A program made the position numbers and the translations under genes. From positions 1-40,097 of the forward strand of contig JAFSWM010000069.1 of NCBI GenBank assembly GCA_017444485.1: 40,097 nucleotides of DNA, read 5' to 3'. The notes under the pieces are model-generated. The model saw nothing but the letters and a program-made list of their open reading frames with translations, did no database searches and was not told where the DNA came from. Shown in pieces: positions 24,517-33,849 of this stretch (positions are counted from its first letter, which is position 1; each line of letters starts with the position of its first letter). The stretch is from Bacteroidaceae bacterium (GTDB lineage Bacteria; Bacteroidota; Bacteroidia; Bacteroidales; Bacteroidaceae).

Positions 24517-27456
24517 TCAGAGTTTCTGCTTGACCTCAATCTCCTTGAAGGTTTCAATGATGTCGCCCTCCTTGATGTCGTTGCATCCGGCGAGGCTGAT
24601 GCCGCACTCGAAGTTGGTGGTCACCTCCTTCACGTCGTCCTTGAAGCGTTTGAGAGCAAGCAGGCTGCCGGTGAAGACAACGATGCCATCGCGGATGAGG
24701 CGTGCCTTGTCGGTGCGCGACACCTTGCCGTCCATCACATAGGCACCGGCCACGAGGCCCACCTTGCTGATGTGATACACCTGGCGCACTTCGACGGTGG
24801 CGGTGACCTCTTCCTTGATAACAGGGGCGAGCATGCCTTCCATGGCTTGCCTTACCTCGTCGATCGTGTCGTAGATGACGCTGTAGAGGCGGATGTCCAC
24901 GCCATCGCGCTCGGCCTGTTTGCGAGCAGCGGCGCTGGGGCGCACCTGGAAGCCCACGATGACGGCCTGGGAAGCGGCGGCGAGCGTCACATCGTTCTCG
25001 CTGATCTGTCCCACACCCTTGTGGATAACGTTCACGGCGATCTTCTCGGTGGAGAGTTTGATGAGCGAGTCGCTCAATGCCTCGACCGAGCCGTCCACGT
25101 CGCCCTTGACGATGATGTTCATCTCTTGGTAACTGCCTTGCTTGATGCGGCGGCCAATCTCGTCGAGGGTGAGCATCTTCTGTGTGCGCAGGCTCTGCTC
25201 GCGGGCCAGTTGTTCACGTTTCACAGCGATTTCGCGTGCCTCCTGCTCGGTGGCCATCACATGGAACTGGTCGCCGGCCTGCGGCGCACCATTGAAGCCG
25301 AGCAACGTAGCGGCCATGGCTGGCCCGATCTCCTCAATGCGGTTGCCACGCTCGTTGAACAGGGCCTTCACACGTCCGTAGTTGGTGCCGGCAAGGACGA
25401 TGTCGCCCTTGCGCAGCGTGCCGTTGCCCACGAGGACGGTGGCCACGTAGCCACGTCCCTTGTCGAGCGAACTCTCTATGACGGTGCCGCTGGCATGACG
25501 GTCGGGGTTGGCTTTCAGTTCGAGCAGGTCGGCCTCGAGAAGCACCTTCTCTAAGAGTTCCTCCACGCCGATGCCTTTCTTGGCGCTGATGTCCTGGCTC
25601 TGGTACTTACCGCCCCACTCCTCTACGAGGAAGTTCATCTGTGCCAGCCCCTCCTTGATCTTTTCGGGGTTGGCGCCCGGCTTGTCAATCTTGTTGATGG
25701 CAAAGACGATGGGCACGCCGGCAGCCACAGCGTGGTTGATGGCCTCCTTGGTCTGCGGCATGATGTCGTCGTCGGCAGCGATGATGATGATGGCGATGTC
25801 GGTGGCCTGGGCACCACGGGCACGCATGGCGGTGAACGCCTCGTGACCAGGGGTGTCGAGGAAGGTGATGTGGCGTCCGCTGTCGAGCGTCACGTTGTAG
25901 GCACCGATGTGCTGCGTGATGCCGCCTGCCTCACCGGCGATGACGTTGGTCTTACGAATATAGTCGAGCAACGATGTCTTACCGTGGTCCACGTGGCCCA
26001 TCACGGTGACGATCGGAGCGCGTGGGCGCAGGTCTTCCTCGCGGTCGGCCTCTTCGGCCACGGCTTCGCTCACCTCGGCACTGATGTACTCGGTGGTAAA
26101 ACCGAACTCCTCGGCCACGAGGTCGATGGTCTCGGCGTCGAGGCGCTGGTTGATGCTGACCATGATGCCTATGCTCATGCAGGTGCCGATCACCTTGGTG
26201 ACGGGCACGTCCATCATCGTGGCGAGTTCGTTGGCGGTCACAAATTCGGTGAGTTTGAGCACCTTGCTTCCAGCCTTCTCCTCGCGCAACTGCTCTTCGT
26301 GCTGTTGGCGCACCTGTTCGCGCTTCTCCTTGCGATACTTGGCTCCCTTCGAGGCTTTCGACTTGCCCGTGAGGCGAGCGAGTGTCTCGCGCACCTGCTT
26401 GGCTACGTCTTCGTCGCTAACCTCCTGCTTGAGTACGGGCTGTTCGCGCTTTTTCTGTTTCTTGGCGTTCTTGTCGGCAGGACGGTTGCGACCTTGGTCG
26501 CCACCACGTCCTTGACCTTGTGCTTGCTGTCCGGCGGCCTGGCGACCAGCGGCAGCGATGTCCACACGGCGTGCGTCGATGCGCTGCCGTTTCTTCTTCT
26601 CGGTGGCAGCGGCTTGGCGTTCCTTCTTCAGTTCGGCCTTCGACTTCTTCTTGGGGCGCGTGGCGTCGTTGATAGAGGAGAGGTCGATCGTGCCGAGCAC
26701 CTTGGGACCCTGCGGGGCGGGCTTGGCGTGGAGTTTGAACACGCCGTCCTCCTCTGTGCCGAGTTGGGCGAGCCGCTGTTCTTTCTTGGAGAGCGGTTTC
26801 TCACCTTGCTCCTCCGCCTCAGCAACGGGCGCTTCCGTTTCGCCACTTACAACGGGTTCGGGCTCGGCCTTCTGTTCCGGCTCCGTGGGTTGTTCGGGCG
26901 CGCTTTCTTCGTCAGCGTCGTGGCTTTCGGCGGTGGGTGCCTCTACTGGTTCGGGCTTAGCCTCCGGCTCTACTTCCTGCGTTTCGGGAACCTGTACTTC
27001 CGGCTCGGGCTCGGGGACAGCCTCGGGTTCGGGCTGCGGCTCAGGCTGCGGCATGGCCACTTCAGTCGCGGCCGGTGCAGGTGCCTCTTCCACGGGCTGT
27101 GGCTCGGGCTGCGCTTCCGGCTCTACTGGCTGTTCCTGCTCGGCATGTATTTCCTCCGGCTCAGGTTCAGGCTCGGGTTCGGGCGCAGCAACGGGTTCCG
27201 GCTCGGGCTTACGCTCGGCGGATGCGGCTTTCTCCTGCCGCTTGCTGCGCAGGCGCGATTGCAGCAGTTCGTCTGCCGCGTTGCGGAGCGACTTGTCGGC
27301 ACCGAAAGCCTCTTTCAGTATGTCATAGTGCTCGTCTTCAAGTTTGGTGCTCGGTGTGAGCCCCTCGATGACGATGCCTTTGGCTTCCAACGTTTCCACA
27401 ACGGTCTGGAAGCCCACGTTGAATTCTTTAAGTATCTTGCTTATTCTGACACCCAT
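24517..27456 (-). CDS. infB: Translation initiation factor IF-2
   Basis: Delivers fMet-tRNA to the 30S subunit. 979 residues, long even for Bacteroidales. The N-terminus ([20 protein letters not shown]) is the IF2-N helical domain. Residues about 85-225 are an extraordinarily Pro/Glu-rich linker ([25 protein letters not shown]), followed by a Lys/Arg/Gln-rich stretch. The G domain starts near residue 484 ([14 protein letters not shown]) with DTPGHEAF near 532 and [12 protein letters not shown] near 586; domains II-IV follow ([40 protein letters not shown]). Third gene of the conserved rimP-nusA-infB unit, 97 bp after nusA. Confidence 0.97.
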   Translation of the reverse strand: MGVRISKILKEFNVGFQTVVETLEAKGIVIEGLTPSTKLEDEHYDILKEAFGADKSLRNAADELLQSRLRSKRQEKAASAERKPEPEPVAAPEPEPEPEPEEIHAEQEQPVEPEAQPEPQPVEEAPAPAATEVAMPQPEPQPEPEAVPEPEPEVQVPETQEVEPEAKPEPVEAPTAESHDADEESAPEQPTEPEQKAEPEPVVSGETEAPVAEAEEQGEKPLSKKEQRLAQLGTEEDGVFKLHAKPAPQGPKVLGTIDLSSINDATRPKKKSKAELKKERQAAATEKKKRQRIDARRVDIAAAGRQAAGQQAQGQGRGGDQGRNRPADKNAKKQKKREQPVLKQEVSDEDVAKQVRETLARLTGKSKASKGAKYRKEKREQVRQQHEEQLREEKAGSKVLKLTEFVTANELATMMDVPVTKVIGTCMSIGIMVSINQRLDAETIDLVAEEFGFTTEYISAEVSEAVAEEADREEDLRPRAPIVTVMGHVDHGKTSLLDYIRKTNVIAGEAGGITQHIGAYNVTLDSGRHITFLDTPGHEAFTAMRARGAQATDIAIIIIAADDDIMPQTKEAINHAVAAGVPIVFAINKIDKPGANPEKIKEGLAQMNFLVEEWGGKYQSQDISAKKGIGVEELLEKVLLEADLLELKANPDRHASGTVIESSLDKGRGYVATVLVGNGTLRKGDIVLAGTNYGRVKALFNERGNRIEEIGPAMAATLLGFNGAPQAGDQFHVMATEQEAREIAVKREQLAREQSLRTQKMLTLDEIGRRIKQGSYQEMNIIVKGDVDGSVEALSDSLIKLSTEKIAVNVIHKGVGQISENDVTLAAASQAVIVGFQVRPSAAARKQAERDGVDIRLYSVIYDTIDEVRQAMEGMLAPVIKEEVTATVEVRQVYHISKVGLVAGAYVMDGKVSRTDKARLIRDGIVVFTGSLLALKRFKDDVKEVTTNFECGISLAGCNDIKEGDIIETFKEIEVKQKL

Positions 27457-27553
27457 AAATGAGGTTGAAAAAGTTAAGGGGGGATTGAAATTGTGTGATG
27501 GGGTTGGCGGCTCCGCTCCGCTCGCACTGGGGAGCGGTGTGGGGCTGCTGGTG

Positions 27554-28816
27554 TCACTCTTCGTCGAACTCGGCTTTGAGCACGCGGATTACTTCGTCCA
27601 CGGTGTCCTCCTCGAGGTCAGCCTGTTCGATAAGCGCTTCGCGAGGAGTCTTGAGCACGGAGCGGGCTGTCTTCAAACCGATGCCCTTGATGGCGTCGAT
27701 CACCCACTGGTCGATCTCGTCGGCAAACTCGTCGAGGTAGATGTCGTCCTCCTCGGATTCGTCCACTATTTCGCGGTACACGTCGATGGAATAGCCCGTC
27801 AGTTTGGAGGCAAGTTTGATGTTGATACCATTCTTACCAATGGCGAGCGAAACCTCTGTGGGCCTGAGATAAACTGCGGCCTTCATGTTTACGTCGTCGA
27901 GTTCTATGCTAGAAATCTGTGCGGGCTGCAGGGCGCGCTGTATGAAGATTTTGGGGTTTGCGCTGTATTGAATGACGTCGATATTTTCGTTGTGCATCTC
28001 ACGCACGATGGTGTGTATGCGGCTACCTTTGACACCGACGCAGGCACCTACGGGGTCGATGCGGTCGTCGTAACTCTCCACGGCGATCTTGGCCCTCTCG
28101 CCCGGGATGCGGGCGATGGCACGCACGGTGATGAGGTTGTCGGCGATTTCGGGAATCTCCTGCTCCAACAGTTTGTGGAGGAACGACTCACAGGTGCGGC
28201 TCACATAGATTTTAGGGCGTCCGTTGGGGTTGTCCACATGGTCGATGACCACGCGCACGGTGTCGCCTTTGTGGAAGAAGTCGCGCGGTATCTGCTGCTG
28301 CTTGGGCAGGATGAGTTCGTTGCCCTCATCGTCCATCAGCAAGGTCTCGTTCTTCCAGGCCTGATAGACCTCGGCAGTGACCATCTCGCCCTCACGTTCC
28401 TTATAGTGCTGATACAGGTTTTCGTACTCCAACTCCATGACCTTGCTGGCCAGTGTTTGGCGGAGCGTCAGGATAGAACGCCGTCCGAATTTGCTGACGT
28501 CGATCTTCTCGCTCACGTCTTCGCCCACTTCGTAGTCTTCCTCAATCTGTCGGGCTTCGCTCAGCGCGATTTGCTTGTTGGGATCGGTCACCTCGCCGTC
28601 CTCCACCACTTCGCGGGTGCGATAGATCTCGAAGTCGCCCTTGTCGGGATTGACGATGACGTCGAAATTCTCGTCGGTGCCGTACTCACGCGCGATGACG
28701 TTGCGAAAACTCTCTTCAAGCACACCGACCAGCGTGGTGCGGTCGATGTTCTTGTTGTCTTTAAATTCGGTAAAGGTGTCTGTGAGGCGTGGTGCCTCTG
28801 TCTTTTTCTTGGCCAT
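27554..28816 (-). CDS. nusA: Transcription termination/antitermination protein NusA
   Basis: Binds RNA polymerase and nascent RNA and modulates pausing, termination and antitermination. 420 residues. The order seen is: an N-terminal RNAP-binding domain (about 1-130), S1 domain (about 130-200), KH1 ([20 protein letters not shown] then [11 protein letters not shown], around 230-270), KH2 ([20 protein letters not shown], near 340-360) and a short C-terminal helix-hairpin-helix-like end ([20 protein letters not shown]). It lies 29 bp after rimP and upstream of infB. The long acidic C-terminal repeats of E. coli NusA are absent, as is usual outside gammaproteobacteria. Confidence 0.97.
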   Translation of the reverse strand: MAKKKTEAPRLTDTFTEFKDNKNIDRTTLVGVLEESFRNVIAREYGTDENFDVIVNPDKGDFEIYRTREVVEDGEVTDPNKQIALSEARQIEEDYEVGEDVSEKIDVSKFGRRSILTLRQTLASKVMELEYENLYQHYKEREGEMVTAEVYQAWKNETLLMDDEGNELILPKQQQIPRDFFHKGDTVRVVIDHVDNPNGRPKIYVSRTCESFLHKLLEQEIPEIADNLITVRAIARIPGERAKIAVESYDDRIDPVGACVGVKGSRIHTIVREMHNENIDVIQYSANPKIFIQRALQPAQISSIELDDVNMKAAVYLRPTEVSLAIGKNGINIKLASKLTGYSIDVYREIVDESEEDDIYLDEFADEIDQWVIDAIKGIGLKTARSVLKTPREALIEQADLEEDTVDEVIRVLKAEFDEE

Positions 28817-28845
28817 TTATAAATATGGTGTTTGTTTTCGTTGGT

Positions 28846-29310
28846 TTAGAACTCGATGACGTATTTCACCGAGCGCACGTCGTCGTAAGCAAAGTGCATT
28901 TCCACGGTTTCCAGGTGGGGCCGCTTCTCGCCCTCGTGTTTCACCTTTTGCTCCACGCTGACGGTGAAGCCTTCGGTATCGGCGGCGATGAGAGTGCCTT
29001 CGTACTTACGCCCACTCTTGGGGGCCACCTCCACAGTGTCGCCGATGTGGTTCTGATATTGACGCAGCACCTTGAACGGCTGCCCGATACCAGCGCTGCC
29101 CACTTCGAGTTCGAAGTCTTGTGCGTCGCGGTCCAGGTGGTCTTCGATGTAGCGACTCAGTTCCACACAGTCGTCAATCCATACCCCGTCCTTGTGGTCG
29201 ATCTCCACCACGATGCGGTTGTCACGCGATACGGTCAGGTCGGTCAGGAAATAGTCTTTGCCTTCCAGCCAGCCCGCCACGATGTTTTCTACGACGTTTT
29301 TGTCTATCAT
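28846..29310 (-). CDS. rimP: Ribosome maturation factor RimP
   Basis: Needed for 30S subunit maturation. 154 residues. Seen: VVENIVAGWLEGKDYFLTDL at the N-terminus, VSRDNRIVVEIDHKDGVWID, CVELSRYIEDHLDRDAQDFE, and LEVGSAGIGQPFKVLRQYQN (the conserved EVSSPG-like turn, here EVGSAGIGQP). First gene of rimP-nusA-infB. The upstream region holds a candidate promoter at 29560-29567, a 5' hairpin and the leader repeat element. Confidence 0.94.
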   Translation of the reverse strand: MIDKNVVENIVAGWLEGKDYFLTDLTVSRDNRIVVEIDHKDGVWIDDCVELSRYIEDHLDRDAQDFELEVGSAGIGQPFKVLRQYQNHIGDTVEVAPKSGRKYEGTLIAADTEGFTVSVEQKVKHEGEKRPHLETVEMHFAYDDVRSVKYVIEF

Positions 29311-29325
29311 ACCAGTTGTTTGGAT

Positions 29326-29456
29326 AAAGAGGCGTTCTATGAATTAGGCAATCATACTGTTCTTTCGCTTGATTGGGCTTGATGTTTCTTTGCGCTTGTT
29401 GGTGTCTCTTGCTTTAAATGCTTGCTTCATCGTCCGCTATGTGGCTACGGACTGAA
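29326..29456 (-). repeat. Leader repeat element, copy 1, with 28-codon ORF
   Basis: About 130 bp, matching 39965-40097 at roughly three quarters of positions (my hand alignment). Shared landmarks are GGCGTTCTAT, AATTAGGCA, GGCTTGATG, TTTGCGCTTGTTG and TTGCTTTAA. On the minus strand it holds a small ORF, 29430 to 29344, that begins MKQAFKARDTNKRKETSS; copy 2 has MVQELKAKDNNKRKKASS. It ends 15 bp before the rimP start. Whether the peptide is made is unknown. Confidence 0.7.
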
Positions 29457-29559
29457 AACAAAGCCTAACAAACAATCGCTAAAAGGACATTCACCCCTGA
29501 TTCATAGGATACCCCTAAAACGAAGTGAGGAACTGTGCGGCTCCTCACTTTCAACGGCG

Positions 29560-29567
29560 CAAAAGTA
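29560..29567 (-). promoter_or_regulatory. Candidate promoter of the rimP-nusA-infB operon
   Basis: Minus strand reads TACTTTTG (perfect TAnnTTTG) with CTTG about 20 bp upstream as the -33 element. The transcript would start near 29553 and have a leader of about 240 nt that begins with the 9-bp hairpin at 29523-29550. Confidence 0.5.
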
Positions 29568-29675
29568 CTGCTCAAACCTTGAACAAACAAGGCTTCGGCG
29601 CATTTTTTTGCTCTCAACGATGCGAAAACTCCCGCACGACGTGAATTTCTTTGCAATTTGCTGACTGCAAGCGGC

Positions 29676-29702
29676 TATTTTTGCATTTTCTGCTTACTTT
29701 TG
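29676..29702 (+). promoter_or_regulatory. Two candidate -7 boxes for the nanA-folD unit
   Basis: TATTTTTG (29676-29683) and TACTTTTG (29695-29702) both match TAnnTTTG. The first has TTTG at 29650-29653, a 22-bp spacer. They lie 40-66 bp before the ATG. Confidence 0.5.
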
Positions 29703-29741
29703 CCCCGTAGATATTCCACATCATATTCACTGACAAACTCT

Positions 29742-30656
29742 ATGGAAAAAATCAAAGGGCTGATCGACGCGCCGTTTACGCCGTTCGACAGCAAGGGAGA
29801 ACTTAATCTGAGTGTCATTCCCGAATATGCCGCCCTTTTAGCGCGCAACGGGCTGAAGGGCGTCTTCGTCAACGGCTCCAGCGGTGAGGGCTACATGCTC
29901 ACCGAGGAGGAGCGCAACGCGCTGGCCGAGGCCTGGGTGGCCGCCGTGCCCGAGGGCCTCAAGGTCATCGTTCACGTGGGTAGCACCTGCGTGAAGTCGT
30001 CAAGGCGCATGGCCCAGCATGCACAACAGATCGGTGCATGGGGCATCGGCGCCATGGCACCGCCGTTCCCCAAGGTAGGGCGTATCGAGGAACTGGTGAA
30101 ATACTGCGAAGAGATAGCCTGCGGCGCGCCCGACCTGCCGTTCTATTTCTACCACATCCCCGCCTTCAACGGCGCGTTCCTCTCCATGTACGACTTCCTC
30201 AAGGCTGTGGACGAACGCATCCCCAACTTCGCCGGCATCAAGTACACCTTCGAGAGCCTCTACGAGTACAACCGCTGCCGCCGCTACGCCGACGGTAAGT
30301 TCGACATGCTCCACGGTCAGGACGAGACCATCCTGCCCTGCCTCGCCATGGGCGGCGCACAGGGTGGCATCGGCGGTACCACCAACTACAACGGTCGTTG
30401 CCTCGTGGGTATCATCGAAGCGTGGGAGAAGGGCGACCTCGAGAAGGCTCGCGAACTGCAGAACTACGCGCAGGACGTGATCGACGTGATCTGCCACTTC
30501 CGTGGCAACATCGTGGGCGGAAAGCGCATCATGAAACTCATCGGTCTGGACCTCGGCCCCAACCGCACGCCGTTCCAGAACGTCACCGACGAGGAGGAAG
30601 CCCAACTCCGTAAGGAACTCGAGGCCATTGACTTCTTCAACCATTGCAACAAATAA
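29742..30656 (+). CDS. nanA: N-acetylneuraminate lyase
   Basis: Splits N-acetylneuraminate (sialic acid) into N-acetylmannosamine and pyruvate in the cytoplasm. 304 residues, DHDPS/NAL superfamily, start [19 protein letters not shown]. Seen: [14 protein letters not shown] (residues 45 on; GS[ST]GE pyruvate-carboxylate binding), [11 protein letters not shown] with Tyr137 at the catalytic tyrosine position, and Lys167 in AGIKYTFES, the Schiff-base lysine. The YHIPA context and GIKYT favour NAL over dihydrodipicolinate synthase. The gene sits 10 bp upstream of folD, which is not a pathway partner. It links functionally to the sialidase at 17183, though the two are 11 kb apart. Confidence 0.9.
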   Translation: MEKIKGLIDAPFTPFDSKGELNLSVIPEYAALLARNGLKGVFVNGSSGEGYMLTEEERNALAEAWVAAVPEGLKVIVHVGSTCVKSSRRMAQHAQQIGAWGIGAMAPPFPKVGRIEELVKYCEEIACGAPDLPFYFYHIPAFNGAFLSMYDFLKAVDERIPNFAGIKYTFESLYEYNRCRRYADGKFDMLHGQDETILPCLAMGGAQGGIGGTTNYNGRCLVGIIEAWEKGDLEKARELQNYAQDVIDVICHFRGNIVGGKRIMKLIGLDLGPNRTPFQNVTDEEEAQLRKELEAIDFFNHCNK

Positions 30657-30666
30657 CTCCATAGCC

Positions 30667-31545
30667 ATGGTTCTCATCGACGGCAAGGCCACCGCCGCCG
30701 CCATCAAGCAAGAGATTGCCGCCCGCGTCGCCGAAATTGTCGGCGCGGGCGGCAAGCGTCCTCACCTCGCCGCCGTCCTCGTGGGACACGACGGGGGGAG
30801 CGAGACGTATGTCAAGAACAAAGTGCTGGCCTGCGAAGCCTGTGGCTTCGAGAGCACGCTGATACGCTACGAAGACGACGTGACGGAGGAGGAACTCCTC
30901 GCCTGCGTGGCACGTCTCAATGCCGACGACGCGGTGGACGGATTTATCGTACAACTTCCCCTACCCCGCCACATCAGCGAGCAACGTGTCATCGAGGCCA
31001 TCGACTACCGCAAGGACGTGGACGGATTTCATCCCGTCAATGTGGGACGCATGGCTATCGGCCTGCCCTGCTACATCAGCGCTACGCCCCTGGGCATCCT
31101 CGAACTGCTGCGTCGCTACAAGGTGGAGACCTCTGGCAAGCGCTGCGTGGTGCTGGGACGCAGCAACATCGTCGGCAAGCCCATGGCCAGCCTGATGATG
31201 CAGAAGCAATACGGCGACGCCACGGTCACCGTGCTCCACAGCCGCAGCCGCGATCTCAAGGAGGAATGCCGCCGCGCCGACATCCTCATCGCCGCCATCG
31301 GTCGCCCCGGCTTCGTCACCGCCGCCATGGTGAAGCCCGGCGCTGTGGTCATCGATGTAGGCACCACCCGCGTGCCCGATGCCACCCGCAAGAGCGGCTA
31401 CCGCCTCAGCGGTGACGTGGACTTCGACGCGGTGAAGGACATCGCTGCTGCCATCACACCCGTGCCTGGCGGCGTGGGGCCCATGACCATCTGCATGCTG
31501 ATGCTCAACACCCTCGCGGCAGGCGAAAAGAAGTTCTACTCCTGA
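30667..31545 (+). CDS. folD: Bifunctional methylenetetrahydrofolate dehydrogenase / cyclohydrolase
   Basis: Interconverts 5,10-methylene- and 10-formyl-tetrahydrofolate. 292 residues from ATG at 30667 ([17 protein letters not shown]); an upstream in-frame start at 30628 overlaps nanA. Seen: Y48-V-K-N-K52 (catalytic Tyr and Lys), [11 protein letters not shown], the NAD(P)-binding [14 protein letters not shown], and [12 protein letters not shown] at the C-terminus. It probably shares a transcript with nanA (10-bp gap) and is followed 19 bp later by a small winged-helix gene. Confidence 0.96.
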   Translation: MVLIDGKATAAAIKQEIAARVAEIVGAGGKRPHLAAVLVGHDGGSETYVKNKVLACEACGFESTLIRYEDDVTEEELLACVARLNADDAVDGFIVQLPLPRHISEQRVIEAIDYRKDVDGFHPVNVGRMAIGLPCYISATPLGILELLRRYKVETSGKRCVVLGRSNIVGKPMASLMMQKQYGDATVTVLHSRSRDLKEECRRADILIAAIGRPGFVTAAMVKPGAVVIDVGTTRVPDATRKSGYRLSGDVDFDAVKDIAAAITPVPGGVGPMTICMLMLNTLAAGEKKFYS

Positions 31546-31564
31546 ACGACAAACATTTTTGTTT

Positions 31565-31780
31565 ATGGATACCAAGAAGAAGCAGTCACTCCTCAACGCC
31601 GTAGCGCGTCTGCTTGAGGAAAGAGGAACGCTCACCGCCGACGAAGCGATGAAGGATGCTGGGTGCGACACGCTACGCCAGCATATCTGGCGGCTGCGCG
31701 AACAAGGATGGAAGATTTCCACCAGGGTGGAGCGCCGCACCGTCTATGTGCTGGAGGGGAAGCCCGAAGAAAAGTCCTGA
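31565..31780 (+). CDS. Small winged-helix/HTH protein
   Basis: 71 residues from the ATG at 31565 (MDTKKKQSLLNAVARLLEER). The layout helix - TADEAMKDAGCDTLRQHIWR - LREQGWKIST - strand pair (RVERRTVYVLEG) is that of a small winged-helix DNA-binding domain. There is no other domain. It follows folD by 19 bp and converges on the sulfatase maturase gene. It may be a transcription factor or a phage-derived DNA-binding protein; the target is unknown. Confidence 0.7.
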   Translation: MDTKKKQSLLNAVARLLEERGTLTADEAMKDAGCDTLRQHIWRLREQGWKISTRVERRTVYVLEGKPEEKS

Positions 31781-31805
31781 ACCGCCCGCTGCGCACCGCA
31801 ATTTG

Positions 31806-31872
31806 CACGCCGCAGCCCGAATGCCCACCCGTCGATCTTTATGAGCGCGGGCGCAGTTCGGGCTGCGGCGTG
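31806..31872. terminator. 16-bp perfect inverted repeat spanning the end of the sulfatase maturase gene
   Basis: Arms CACGCCGCAGCCCGAA (31806-31821) and TTCGGGCTGCGGCGTG (31857-31872), with a 35-nt loop. The right arm encodes part of the maturase C-terminus (PQPEL) and its stop codon lies in the loop. It sits between two convergent genes, so it could end both transcripts, although no T-tract follows. Confidence 0.6.
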
Positions 31873-33116
31873 AGTTTTCCGCCCTGGCGCAGGTATTCCA
31901 TGATTTCTGCGGGGGCGCGCTGCTCACGTAGGCGGGCCGCCATAAAGTCCATGTAGGGGGCCACGTGAGCAAAGTATTTCTTGTAGCCTGCACAGAGGTA
32001 ATTCAGCCCCGGCTCGCCATCGGCGGTGCGGGCGAAGCGGTTCTTGGGGCATTCGCCATTGCAGGCGAACTTCCATGGGCATTCGCGGCACTGGCGGGGC
32101 AGGTTCTGCTTCAGCGTGCCAAACTCATTCTGCGCCGCGCCGTACATCATCTCCACCAGGCTCTGCGTGTGTAGGTTTCCAAGCCTGTATTCGGGAAACA
32201 CAAAGTGGTCGCACGAATACACGTCGCCGTTCCATTCCATCACCGCCGCGTGGCCGCAACTCTTGCCGTAGGTGCACACGCCGGGCTGCACACCTACCCA
32301 GTTGGCCAGCGTAGCGTCGAAGAGTTGGATGTAGTACTCGGCCACGTCGTGGCGTACCCACTCATCGAAGAGCGTGCAGAGGAAGTCGCCCCACTGCTCG
32401 GGCGACACGCTGAAGTCGGCCAGCGGCGCGTCCTCCGCGTCTTTGAGGTTGGCCAGGTGGCGACCGTCGGCATGAGGCACGATGCGCTCCACGATGGGCG
32501 TGAACTGGATGTAGCGGCAGCCTATCTCCTTGAAAAAGCGGTAGAACTCCAGGGGATAGTCAGCGTTGAAGTCGTTCACCACAGCCAGGGCGTTCCACTC
32601 CACGCCGTGTTTGTTCAGTAAGCGCACGCCCTGCATCACCTTGTGCCAGGACGGCAGTCCACGGCGGGTGCGACGATACTCGTCGTGAAACTCCTGCGGC
32701 CCGTCGAGACTGACACCCACCAGCCACCCTTCGCGAGCGAAAAACTCGCACCACTCGTCGGTGAGCATCGTGGCGTTGGTCTGTATGCAGTTGTCAATGC
32801 GCTTGCCGCCGGCATGTTGGTGCTGTAACTTCACGGCCTTCTTGTAGAACTCAAGCGGGCGCATCAGCGTCTCGCCGCCATGCCAGGTGAACAACACATC
32901 GGGCATGGTCTGCGCGTTGATGTACTCCACGATGAAGCGCTCCAACAGTTCGTCGCTCAGTACGTGGCGCGTGTCGTCGGGATAGAGTTCAGCCTTTTCT
33001 AAGTAGTAGCAATACTTGCACGCCAGGTTGCAGCGCGATCCGGCGGGCTTGAGCATCACGTAGAGCGGGCGAGCAAAGGGAGAAAAAGCGGGAGGCGGGG
33101 AAGCGGTTTGTGACAT
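31839..33116 (-). CDS. Anaerobic sulfatase-maturating enzyme (radical SAM/SPASM)
   Basis: Converts a Cys or Ser of sulfatases to formylglycine without oxygen, activating them. 425 residues from ATG at 33116; a TTG start at 33149 would run into the palindromic repeat. Seen: the radical SAM cluster C29xxxC33xxC36 in RCNLACKYCYYLEKAELYP, FTWHGGETLMRP, IQTNATMLTDEW and SLDGPQEFHDEYR. The SPASM region has CTYGKSCGHAAVMEWNGDVY, then SCDHFVFPEYRLGN and CRECPWKFACNGECPKNRF, whose cysteines bind two auxiliary clusters. No sulfatase gene is in the window. It is consistent with use of sulfated host glycans. Confidence 0.93.
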   Translation of the reverse strand: MSQTASPPPAFSPFARPLYVMLKPAGSRCNLACKYCYYLEKAELYPDDTRHVLSDELLERFIVEYINAQTMPDVLFTWHGGETLMRPLEFYKKAVKLQHQHAGGKRIDNCIQTNATMLTDEWCEFFAREGWLVGVSLDGPQEFHDEYRRTRRGLPSWHKVMQGVRLLNKHGVEWNALAVVNDFNADYPLEFYRFFKEIGCRYIQFTPIVERIVPHADGRHLANLKDAEDAPLADFSVSPEQWGDFLCTLFDEWVRHDVAEYYIQLFDATLANWVGVQPGVCTYGKSCGHAAVMEWNGDVYSCDHFVFPEYRLGNLHTQSLVEMMYGAAQNEFGTLKQNLPRQCRECPWKFACNGECPKNRFARTADGEPGLNYLCAGYKKYFAHVAPYMDFMAARLREQRAPAEIMEYLRQGGKLTPQPELRPRS

Positions 33117-33144
33117 GGTGGAAACGTAGGTGGGTTGTAGTTTA

Positions 33145-33198
33145 AACAAGGTCCGTGTGACTTTAAAGTCACTCCGTGTGACTTTAAAGTCACACGGA
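33145..33198 (-). repeat. 54-bp palindromic element, copy 2
   Basis: Exact reverse complement of 7381-7434. Here the flanks AACAAGGTCC (33145 on) and GGACCTTGTT (to about 33204) also pair, so the whole block is one large palindrome built on two GTGACTTTAAAGTCAC cores. It fills the gap between the SanA-like gene stop and the maturase start. Confidence 0.9.
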
Positions 33199-33235
33199 CC
33201 TTGTTTTGCCGATCACGGCAGGTGTGAAAATCAGG

Positions 33236-33844
33236 TCATTTTGGGGTAATCAAGAGTCGGCAGGCATCGGCCACGGCTCGTATGCGTGCCACGGCCTCGC
33301 GCAGGGCCACGATGGGGGCTTTGCCGCCGTGAACATCCTCTGCGTTGAAGCCATAGGCATCAAGCCCCGCAGTGCGTGCCAGGAACACGGCGCGCTCGTT
33401 GTGAAAGCGCTGCGACACAAACACCACGCTGCTGGCACCGAAGAAGTCGCGCGCGGCAAGCACCGACTGCAAGGTGCGCACGCTGCCGCCGTCGTTAAGC
33501 AGGTCTGGCTCGCTGACACCGGTTTCCACAAGGGCTTGGCGCATTGCCGCCACTTCATCACCCAAGGGATGGTGCGCATTGCCGCTCACGATCAGGCGCT
33601 TTGTGCTGCCTGTGGCATGAAACACGGCGGCGGCACGCACGCGGCGCACATAGTAGCGGTTCGGCCTGCCATCGGAACGCACAGGGGGAGCACCGAGCAC
33701 CATCGCGAAGTCGCACAGCGGCACGGCGGCGGCCTCGTCAAAGGTGCGACGACGAGCAGCCAGCCACACCACAACATGACAAATTGCGGCCAGGGCCACG
33801 GGTGTGGCTATGGCCGCAATCAGGATGTAGGTGAATAGAGTCAC
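33236..33844 (-). CDS. SanA/YdcF-type DUF218 membrane protein
   Basis: 202 residues, starting at GTG (33842-33844). One N-terminal transmembrane segment (FTYILIAAIATPVALAAICH, residues 4-23) anchors a DUF218 domain: DFAMVLGAPPVRSDGRPNRY, KRLIVSGNAHHPLGDEVAAM, LLNDGGSVRTLQSVLAAR and VVFVSQRFHNERAVFLARTA, ending with FNAEDV. E. coli SanA affects the envelope barrier to vancomycin; the biochemical activity of the family is not established. It starts 5 bp after the stop of the YARHG gene, so it is probably coupled to it. Confidence 0.88.
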   Translation of the reverse strand: MTLFTYILIAAIATPVALAAICHVVVWLAARRRTFDEAAAVPLCDFAMVLGAPPVRSDGRPNRYYVRRVRAAAVFHATGSTKRLIVSGNAHHPLGDEVAAMRQALVETGVSEPDLLNDGGSVRTLQSVLAARDFFGASSVVFVSQRFHNERAVFLARTAGLDAYGFNAEDVHGGKAPIVALREAVARIRAVADACRLLITPK

Positions 33845-33849
33845 GGGCT

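Larger units (their letters stand above)
29311..29741. other. 431-bp divergent region: rimP leader and nanA promoter
   Basis: Between rimP (minus) and nanA (plus). It holds the leader repeat copy 1 (29326-29456), a stem-loop AAGTGAGGA/TCCTCACTT (29523-29531 and 29542-29550), the minus-strand -7 box (29560-29567), a short inverted repeat CCTTG/CAAGG (29577-29592) near the minus-strand -33 region, and two plus-strand -7 boxes (29676-29683, 29695-29702). No tRNA or protein gene of normal size is seen. Confidence 0.6.

Noticed and set aside
25732..27462. 576-residue plus-strand frame opposite infB, hydrophobic and Leu/Phe-rich
   Set aside because: The membrane-like look comes from reading the complement of the Pro/Glu-rich IF-2 linker; not a real transporter.
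29742..30656. Dihydrodipicolinate synthase (dapA) for the lyase gene
   Set aside because: The YHIPA and GIKYT contexts and length fit N-acetylneuraminate lyase better, and the neighbourhood has no lysine-synthesis genes.
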